DNA of 15,469 nucleotides from Lachnospiraceae bacterium UBA3866 (GTDB lineage Bacteria > Bacillota > Clostridia > Lachnospirales > Lachnospiraceae), in assembly GCA_002392345.1 (NCBI GenBank), contig DGGU01000054.1, forward strand, positions 1-15,469, given 5' to 3'. Positions within the stretch are counted from its first letter, which is position 1. Each line of letters begins with the position of its first letter. Made by a program: the position numbers and the translations under genes. Below are positions 8,448 to 13,208 of this stretch, in pieces. The notes under the pieces were generated by a model. The model searched no databases. It was not told the origin of the DNA and saw only the letters and a program-made list of their open reading frames with translations.

Positions 8448-8960
8448 CTATCTCTTCCAGATAAAATGAAAACGATATATAAACTTATATACAATTACAG
8501 TCACGATTAAAGTAAAAAGCACATTGGGAATCATTACATTAACAAAATAATATGGTAAGTTAAATTTCTGTCTAACAAGAAAATGAACAAAATATATGTA
8601 AAAATTATATATAAAACCATTAGCAAGGCTAAGTAACATTGGAGTCGTTATAGAATCTTCAAAAAATGAAGTATTGAGCATGCCATTGCCAAAACCGATG
8701 AGTGAATATATGAGCATAAATGATCCAAATACGCCACTGAAATACATGTCGCAAAGTAAACCACAGAAGAATCCAGTGATAAGCCCAATACTCTCTCCAT
8801 ACAGGAGTCCATAAGAAAATGTAATGATAAGTAGAAGGTTTGGCGATGCATTGAAGAACGGTATAAGCGGAAATATAGATGTCTGTATAAAAAATGCAAA
8901 CATTATAATTATAATGTGAACAAGAACTGTTGAAATTTTTCCATGTCTTATCTTAATCAT
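8448..8960 (-). CDS. mreD: Rod shape-determining protein MreD
   Basis: Small integral membrane component of the elongasome, linking MreC to the wall synthases. It has 170 residues with about five hydrophobic segments. The family signatures PNLLLI (40-45) and GFFCGLLCDMYFSGVFG (63-79) are clear. Its start codon overlaps the mreC stop codon (TAATG) and its stop lies three bases before the PBP2 start. An overlapping frame at 8648-8899 on the same strand is a shadow of this gene. Confidence 0.93.
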   Translation of the reverse strand: MIKIRHGKISTVLVHIIIIMFAFFIQTSIFPLIPFFNASPNLLLIITFSYGLLYGESIGLITGFFCGLLCDMYFSGVFGSFMLIYSLIGFGNGMLNTSFFEDSITTPMLLSLANGFIYNFYIYFVHFLVRQKFNLPYYFVNVMIPNVLFTLIVTVIVYKFIYRFHFIWKR

Positions 8961-9802
8961 TAATTATCTCTCATACTGTCTGATTTAAGTTGAGTTATAA
9001 CAAGAACTTCTGTAATATTTTTAAAATCAGTTACAGGTATAATGTATCCACTTTTTGATAATTGATTTTCATTGACTGTAACATCATTTGCATAGCCAAT
9101 TAAGATATTAGGCAAAAACTTTGATGAGATGTTGGATGTAACTATCTTATCACCATCAACTATAGCTGCATTCATATCTATACCTGTAATTCTAAGACGA
9201 TTATTCTTATATAAAGTTATATCTCCTTCCACCATGCAACTTTCAAGAGAATGCTCTGTCATCGCAGACACGCGAGATTCATCATCTATAATCGACCTAA
9301 CTATCGCATAATTATATCCAACTGATGTAACTATGCCACATAAGCCTTTACTAGATAATACATTCATATCAACCTTGACACCATCACGAGTTCCCTTATC
9401 AATCTTAAATACCTGGAACCATTCATCAGTGTCTTTTGCTATAACCCGTGCAGCAATTTTCTTATATTGGTCATACTCATCTGATAAGCCATATAACTCC
9501 CTAAGCCTATCTGCTTCATATGATTTTGCGCGAAGGACACCATTGGCCTCAGAAAGAGATGCGACTTCAGCTTCAAGAATTCTTATTCTCTCATTGGCCT
9601 CTTTTAAATCAGTACTATCCATAGATCTTTTTACAAAAATCATGCCAACATTGTTGATACCTTTTTGAACTGGCACGATAAAACTCGAAAAGACATTTCT
9701 AACTGAAAACGCCATCTGAGGCATATAGTGACTGAAAACTATGGTAGCAATTGAAAGTAATATCACTATGATTATGAAGATTTTACTTTGTCTATTTTTC
9801 AT
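8960..9802 (-). CDS. mreC: Rod shape-determining protein MreC
   Basis: Elongasome scaffold that activates PBP2-RodA. It has 280 residues. There is one transmembrane segment (about 8-24), then a probable coiled coil (about 63-100, EANERIRILEAEVASLSEANG), and then the beta-domain region with RVIAKDTDEWFQVFKIDKGTRDG (119-141) and the conserved GLCGIVTSVGYNYAIVRSIID block. The usual glycine-rich VTSGxGG turn is VTSNISSKF here, a modest divergence. The start codon overlaps the glmS stop codon by four bases (ATGA), tying mreC translation to glmS. A weak GGTAG lies just upstream of the start. Confidence 0.94.
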   Translation of the reverse strand: MKNRQSKIFIIIVILLSIATIVFSHYMPQMAFSVRNVFSSFIVPVQKGINNVGMIFVKRSMDSTDLKEANERIRILEAEVASLSEANGVLRAKSYEADRLRELYGLSDEYDQYKKIAARVIAKDTDEWFQVFKIDKGTRDGVKVDMNVLSSKGLCGIVTSVGYNYAIVRSIIDDESRVSAMTEHSLESCMVEGDITLYKNNRLRITGIDMNAAIVDGDKIVTSNISSKFLPNILIGYANDVTVNENQLSKSGYIIPVTDFKNITEVLVITQLKSDSMRDN

Positions 9803-11640
9803 TCTACCGTCACTGACTTTGCTAGGTTCCTTGGCTTATCTATATCAAGTCCCTTAGTGTATGCAGTATAATATGCTATAAGTTGAGTTATAACTGCAAC
9901 TGGAAATACTGAAAATTTATCATCAACCTTATCAATCTTTATAACTATATCTGCAAGATCTTTTTCATACTTTATACCATCGGTAATTATAAGTATGACA
10001 TAAGCGTTTCTTGCCTTAACTTCTTTCACATTTGATAAGAATTTTGTTGCTATATCACTTTGTGTGCATACTGCTATAACTGGAGTTCCGTCTTCTATCA
10101 AAGCTATAGTACCATGCTTTAACTCGCCTGCAGCATATGCTTCCGTATGAATATATGATATCTCTTTAAGTTTGAGAGCGCCCTCAAGAGAAAATACATA
10201 GTCAAGTCCTCTGCCAATGTAAAATGCATCATGAGATGAAGATATATACTTGACGATATCCTTAATTTCATTTTCTTTTTGAAGAGCCGTCTTTATATTT
10301 TCAATAGATGCATATAAGTTTTCACATACTGATTTTTCATACGATCTATCTATAGCACTTCTTACACTTGCGATCTTAGTAAGTAAAAGATATATAGTTG
10401 CTACCTGCACTGTATAAGCCTTAGTAGATGCAACTGCTATCTCAGGACCTGCATGAGTGTATAACACATAATCAGAGTTTCTTGCTATAGTTGAGCCTTT
10501 CACATTTACTATAGATATTACTTTGGCACCTTTAGATTTTGCTTTTTCAAGTGAAGCTAGAGTATCTATAGTCTCTCCAGATTGTGAAAGTACTATAACA
10601 AGAGTTTTGTCGTTGGTTAAAGTATTACTATATCTATATTCAGATGCTATATAATCATCTACCGGAATATTTAACACATCTTGAAATACACTTGCGCCAA
10701 CCTTCCCTGCATGAAGAGCTGTGCCACAAGCAACTATATGGATCTTCTCAATCTTTTTAAAAAACTCATATGCATTATCTTCAATACCATCATTAGATAA
10801 ATCTATATTAAAATCTATAATTCTTGGCTTTATAGTATTTTCAAGTGCAGTGCATTGCTCATGAATTTCTTTAAGCATAAAATGGTTATAACCATCTTTT
10901 TTCGCAGTATCAACTGACCAAGTTATAGTCTCAGTTTTCAAACTTATCTCTTTAAGTGTTTTTAAATCATAAGCTTTGAGGCTATCCTTATCTGCACATA
11001 CTATAGTTCCTTCCTCGATTACAGAAAATTCTTTCGTATATGGCATAAGGGCTGTTATATCTGATGCTATGAAAGAACCATCGTTACTTTTTGCGCATAC
11101 AAGTGGCGATACATGCTTTATAGCATATACCTCATCAGGTCTATCTTCAAACATTATAAGAAAGGCAAATGTCCCTTTTATAATATCAGTAAGTTTCTTT
11201 ATAGATGAAAGCGGTTCATTTTTATTCTTTTTATAGATAAGATTAAGGATATTGGCCACTATCTCTGTGTCAGTGCCGCCTTCAAGTGCATTATCAAGTT
11301 TATACTGCTCGCGAAGTGAAAGATAGTTTTCTATGATACCATTATGTATGAGATTGACAAGCCCTGCATGATGCGGGTGAGCATTTTCAGTGATGACTCC
11401 ACCATGAGTAGCCCATCTTGTGTGACCTATTCCTACATGAGTTTCTTTTGTGATAATCTCATCTACCTTAGGCAAAAGATCTACTACCTTACCAGTCGAC
11501 TTTACGATACTAAACTTATGATCCGTGTCAACAAGACACACACCACAAGAATCATACCCTCTATACTCAAGAGTAGTTAAGCCATCAAGTATCACTTTCT
11601 TAGCATCAAGTTTTCCACTAAATCCAATTATTCCACACAT
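9799..11640 (-). CDS. glmS: Glutamine-fructose-6-phosphate aminotransferase (isomerising)
   Basis: Makes glucosamine-6-phosphate from fructose-6-phosphate and glutamine, the first committed step towards UDP-GlcNAc and peptidoglycan. The start at 11640 gives MCGIIGF, which places the catalytic Cys directly after the initiator Met as the family requires. The in-frame upstream extension to 11679 would bury this cysteine and is rejected. The protein has 613 residues. The glutaminase domain shows RGYDSCG, GHTRWATHG, NGIIENY and EGGTDTE; the two SIS domains show CGTALHAGKV, SQSGETIDTL and EIAVASTKAYT; the tail DKPRNLAKSVTVE is complete. It is the first gene of the mreCD-PBP2-rodA-dac block. No glmS ribozyme is recognisable upstream; an unidentified structured RNA lies there instead (11703-11884). 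Confidence 0.98.
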   Translation of the reverse strand: MCGIIGFSGKLDAKKVILDGLTTLEYRGYDSCGVCLVDTDHKFSIVKSTGKVVDLLPKVDEIITKETHVGIGHTRWATHGGVITENAHPHHAGLVNLIHNGIIENYLSLREQYKLDNALEGGTDTEIVANILNLIYKKNKNEPLSSIKKLTDIIKGTFAFLIMFEDRPDEVYAIKHVSPLVCAKSNDGSFIASDITALMPYTKEFSVIEEGTIVCADKDSLKAYDLKTLKEISLKTETITWSVDTAKKDGYNHFMLKEIHEQCTALENTIKPRIIDFNIDLSNDGIEDNAYEFFKKIEKIHIVACGTALHAGKVGASVFQDVLNIPVDDYIASEYRYSNTLTNDKTLVIVLSQSGETIDTLASLEKAKSKGAKVISIVNVKGSTIARNSDYVLYTHAGPEIAVASTKAYTVQVATIYLLLTKIASVRSAIDRSYEKSVCENLYASIENIKTALQKENEIKDIVKYISSSHDAFYIGRGLDYVFSLEGALKLKEISYIHTEAYAAGELKHGTIALIEDGTPVIAVCTQSDIATKFLSNVKEVKARNAYVILIITDGIKYEKDLADIVIKIDKVDDKFSVFPVAVITQLIAYYTAYTKGLDIDKPRNLAKSVTVE

Positions 11641-11655
11641 AAAAACACCAATATA

Positions 11656-11692
11656 ACCAAAGAAAGCCATGGCTCGCATGGTTCCTTTGTAA
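11656..11692 (-). promoter_or_regulatory. Hairpin just upstream of the glmS start
   Basis: CCAAAGAAAGCCATG can pair imperfectly with CATGGTTCCTTTG around a GCTCG loop. On the minus strand it ends about 16 bases before the glmS ATG. It contains GGAACC but no uridine run, so it is not a classical terminator. A TATAAT-like box lies at 11692-11697 but has no good -35 element. A role in glmS translation is possible and unproven. Confidence 0.35.
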
Positions 11693-11702
11693 TTATACCC
11701 CG

Positions 11703-11884
11703 TAAAAATAATGAAATGCTGATTAATTCATTATTTTACTTGTAAATATTATTTAACTAAGTTCCTTAATGAATAAGATCTATAAGGCCTACTATTAATC
11801 AGCCATTTCATTTCGGAAACACTTCTTTCGCAATCTTACAAGAATAAATTCTTCTAAAATTGCTTCAATCAGTGTTTCCATATC
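11703..11884 (-). ncRNA. Unidentified structured RNA or glmS leader, about 180 nt
   Basis: A good promoter (11891-11920) would start transcription near 11884. The RNA then folds into two domains. Hairpin 1 (11815-11880) has GGAAACACT pairing with AGTGTTTCC, an internal loop, a GCAAT/ATTGC helix and a capped AAGAA/TTCTT helix. Hairpin 2 (11710-11812) has an 18-base-pair stem (AATGAAAT and GCTGATTAAT pairing with ATTAATCAGC and ATTTCATT, one bulged G). It encloses a smaller CCTTA/TAAGG hairpin and is followed by UUAUUUUU at 11704-11710. It is therefore either a free small RNA with its own terminator or an attenuated glmS leader. It shows no T-box ACC motif, glmS-ribozyme core or RNase P motif. 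No open frame of note lies in it. Confidence 0.5.
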
Positions 11885-11890
11885 ACTTAT

Positions 11891-11920
11891 ATTATATCAC
11901 ATTTTTACTTTGGATTTCAA
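11891..11920 (-). promoter_or_regulatory. Promoter upstream of the structured RNA and glmS
   Basis: On the minus strand TTGAAA (11915-11920) and TATAAT (11891-11896) are separated by 18 bases. It is the best promoter in the 425-base gap between rplL and glmS, and the likely origin of the glmS-mre-PBP-rodA transcript if the structured RNA at 11703-11884 is read through. Confidence 0.65.
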
Positions 11921-11940
11921 ACTTAATAAGCCAATTTTAT

Positions 11941-11996
11941 AGGGAATTTTAGTGTAGATGTAGGGTGAGCGCCCGAGCGTAGCTACAAAGTTCCCT
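11941..11996. repeat. Composite inverted repeat related to the window's GC-rich repeat family
   Basis: AGGGAA (11941-11946) and TTCCCT (11991-11996) can pair and enclose a GC-rich core at 11960-11986. That core starts GTAGGGTGAGC, contains CGAGC and ends GTAGCTAC. The start and the CGAGC block match the repeat copies at 12461-12484 and 14334-14360, but the middle is different. It lies between the rplL terminator and the promoter at 11891-11920 and carries no gene. Confidence 0.45.
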
Positions 11997-12017
11997 TGGG
12001 GTGCACTTCAAGCCATT

Positions 12018-12047
12018 AAAAAAAGAGTGACACTCGCCACTCTTTTT
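12018..12047 (-). terminator. Intrinsic terminator of rplJ-rplL
   Basis: On the minus strand AAAAAGAGTG and CACTCTTTTT form a 10-base-pair stem with an 8-base loop, and the 3' arm runs into seven uridines. It lies 18 bases after the rplL stop. The opposite strand has a five-T run, so weak bidirectional action is possible. Confidence 0.88.
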
Positions 12048-12065
12048 AAACTAATTCTACTCAAA

Positions 12066-12443
12066 TTACTTAAGTGTAACCTTAGCTCCAACTTCTTCAA
12101 ACTTCTTCTTAAGTTCTTCAGCCTCTGCCTTAGGGCAAGCTTCCTTAACTACTTTTGGAGCACCCTCAACGAGTTCTTTTGCTTCCTTAAGTCCGAGACC
12201 TGTAGCATCACGAACAACCTTGATAACTTTGATCTTCTCTGCTCCAGCCTCAGTCAACTCTACATCGAAGTCAGTCTTCTCTTCAGCTGCACCTGCGCTG
12301 CCTCCAGCTCCTGGTGCTGCCATTACAACTCCAGCTGCTGCTGATACGCCAAACTCCTCTTCACATGCTTTTACTAATTCATTTAATTCTATTACAGACA
12401 TCTCTTTTAATGCTGCGATGAAATCTTCTTTACTCATTGCCAT
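12066..12443 (-). CDS. rplL: 50S ribosomal protein L7/L12
   Basis: Stalk protein of the large ribosomal subunit that recruits and stimulates translational GTPases. It has 125 residues. An N-terminal dimerisation region (KEDFIAALKEMSVIELNELVKACEEEFGV) is followed by the Ala/Gly-rich hinge (AAPGAGGSAGAAEEK) and the highly conserved C-terminal domain (KIKVIKVVRDATGLGLKEAK, EGAPKVVKE). The start has an excellent AAAGGAG site. It follows rplJ and precedes a terminator. In most Bacillota rpoB comes next; here the transcript ends and glmS follows. A plus-strand frame over the same region is an antisense shadow. Confidence 0.98.
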   Translation of the reverse strand: MAMSKEDFIAALKEMSVIELNELVKACEEEFGVSAAAGVVMAAPGAGGSAGAAEEKTDFDVELTEAGAEKIKVIKVVRDATGLGLKEAKELVEGAPKVVKEACPKAEAEELKKKFEEVGAKVTLK

Positions 12444-12460
12444 ATTAATCTCCTTTCATT

Positions 12461-12484
12461 AGGGCTCGCAGTGCTCGCCCCTAC
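12461..12484 (-). repeat. GC-rich repeat copy between rplJ and rplL (reverse orientation)
   Basis: Read on the minus strand, the first 23 bases are identical to the copies starting at 14334 and 15203 (start GTAGGGG, core GCGAGC-ACT-GCGAGCCC). It lies after the rplJ stop codon and ends about 16 bases before the rplL start-site region, immediately upstream of the rplL Shine-Dalgarno site. A second GC-rich palindrome (GCGCTACGCGC) lies beside it at 12488-12498. Confidence 0.85.
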
Positions 12485-12497
12485 GATGCGCTACGCG

Positions 12498-12986
12498 CTA
12501 TGCTTCTTTTTTCTCTGCAATCTGATTCATAACGCGAACCATATTGGTGATTGGGCTCTTAAGTGAGCCAAGTAATCTTGATAGTAACTCGTCTCTTCCT
12601 GGAATCTCTGCTATAGCTTTTATCGCATTACTATCATAAAATGTTCCTTCTACTATACCGCATTTTATCTCAATCTTTGGTGCGGTTTTAGCAAATTTTG
12701 ATATGATACGTGCTGGTGCAGTAGCATCAGTTTTACTTATCGCAACTGCTGTAGGACCTTCAAGCGAATCTTTGAATCCTTCAAACTTAGTTCCTTCTAT
12801 AGCTCTCTTTATATAAGTATTCTTATATACTTTATATATTACATTAGCTTCACGAAGTTTACTTCTAAGTTCAGTATCCTCAGCAACTGTAAGTCCTCTA
12901 TAATCAGCAAGCACAGCACCTTCTGCTCCATCAAAATGAGATTTGATCTCTTCAATGATTGGAGCTTTTAACTCGACCTTTGCCAT
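12498..12986 (-). CDS. rplJ: 50S ribosomal protein L10
   Basis: Binds 23S rRNA and carries the L7/L12 dimers at the base of the stalk. The chosen start at 12986 (MAKVELKAPIIEEIKSHF) has AAAGGAGA seven bases upstream and gives 162 residues, the usual length. The open frame extending upstream to 13097 crosses the leader hairpin and is not coding. The conserved ADYRGLTVAEDTELRSKLREA and PTAVAISKTD segments are present. Expression is expected to be autoregulated by L10 or L10-L12 binding the leader at 13018-13117. The gene stands alone with rplL: no rplK or rplA is upstream, where instead a divergent gene begins. Confidence 0.97.
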   Translation of the reverse strand: MAKVELKAPIIEEIKSHFDGAEGAVLADYRGLTVAEDTELRSKLREANVIYKVYKNTYIKRAIEGTKFEGFKDSLEGPTAVAISKTDATAPARIISKFAKTAPKIEIKCGIVEGTFYDSNAIKAIAEIPGRDELLSRLLGSLKSPITNMVRVMNQIAEKKEA

Positions 12987-13017
12987 ATGTTCTCCTTTCT
13001 TTCTTATTAGCCACCGA

Positions 13018-13046
13018 ATAAAAAACCTCATGTGAAGACATGAGGT
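13018..13046 (-). terminator. Attenuator hairpin in the L10 leader
   Basis: On the minus strand ACCTCATGT and ACATGAGGT form a near-perfect stem with a short loop, followed by six uridines. It sits inside the rplJ leader, about 30 bases before the rplJ start, and so acts as an attenuator and not as an end-of-operon terminator. Confidence 0.85.
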
Positions 13047-13117
13047 AATAAATTTAAAATAATTTATCTTGCCTCGGTAGGATTTACGCTTTCGCACCTA
13101 CTGTCTTCGGTAAAACC
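13018..13117 (-). ncRNA. Ribosomal protein L10 leader
   Basis: A cis-regulatory RNA of the Firmicute L10-leader type. From the predicted start near 13117 it shows ACCGAAGACAGTAGGTGC, a GAAA-capped element, and CCTACCGAGG. GTAGG pairs with CCTAC (13077-13081 with 13097-13101), followed by an AT-rich linker and the attenuator. TCGGT just after the attenuator (13013-13017 on the plus strand) could pair with either of two ACCGA copies in the leader (13107-13111 or 13074-13078). L10-L12 binding to the leader is the known mode of control for this family. Confidence 0.88.
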
Positions 13118-13123
13118 ATAAAG

Positions 13124-13152
13124 ATAATAGCATATTACCCCCGTTTTGTCAA
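13124..13152 (-). promoter_or_regulatory. rplJ promoter
   Basis: On the minus strand a consensus TTGACA (13147-13152) and TATTAT (13124-13129) are 17 bases apart. The start would be near 13117, at the 5' edge of the L10 leader. Its -35 box is 22 bases from that of the divergent promoter at 13175-13202. Confidence 0.88.
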
Positions 13153-13174
13153 ATGATTTCGAGAGTCACCACCA

Positions 13175-13202
13175 TTGAAAATACACTATAATATGATATA
13201 AT
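13175..13202 (+). promoter_or_regulatory. Promoter of the thiamine-diphosphate enzyme gene
   Basis: TTGAAA (13175-13180) and TATAAT (13197-13202) are 16 bases apart. The ATG at 13209 lies only six bases after the -10 box, so the transcript would start at or beside the start codon. A second TATAAT at 13187-13192 has no matching -35. Confidence 0.65.
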
Positions 13203-13208
13203 ACTTGT

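Noticed and set aside
11641..11679. GlmS start at 11679 (13 residues longer)
   Set aside because: It would place residues before the catalytic Cys, which must be N-terminal after Met removal; the extension also lies within a hairpin.
11703..11884. T-box leader, 6S RNA or RNase P RNA
   Set aside because: There is no UGGNACC antiterminator motif, no single long hairpin with a central bubble joining both ends, and no RNase P core motifs.
11641..11900. glmS ribozyme upstream of glmS
   Set aside because: The conserved core around the cleavage site (AGCGCC and the following pseudoknot segments) is not visible; the structured RNA there has a different layout.
12027..12462. Plus-strand open frames across rplL
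   Set aside because: Antisense shadows of rplL with low-complexity Leu/Cys/Ser or Ala/Pro composition.
12987..13097. L10 start at 13097 (37 residues longer)
   Set aside because: The extension translates the L10 leader and attenuator; the family start MAKVE at 12986 has a strong Shine-Dalgarno site.
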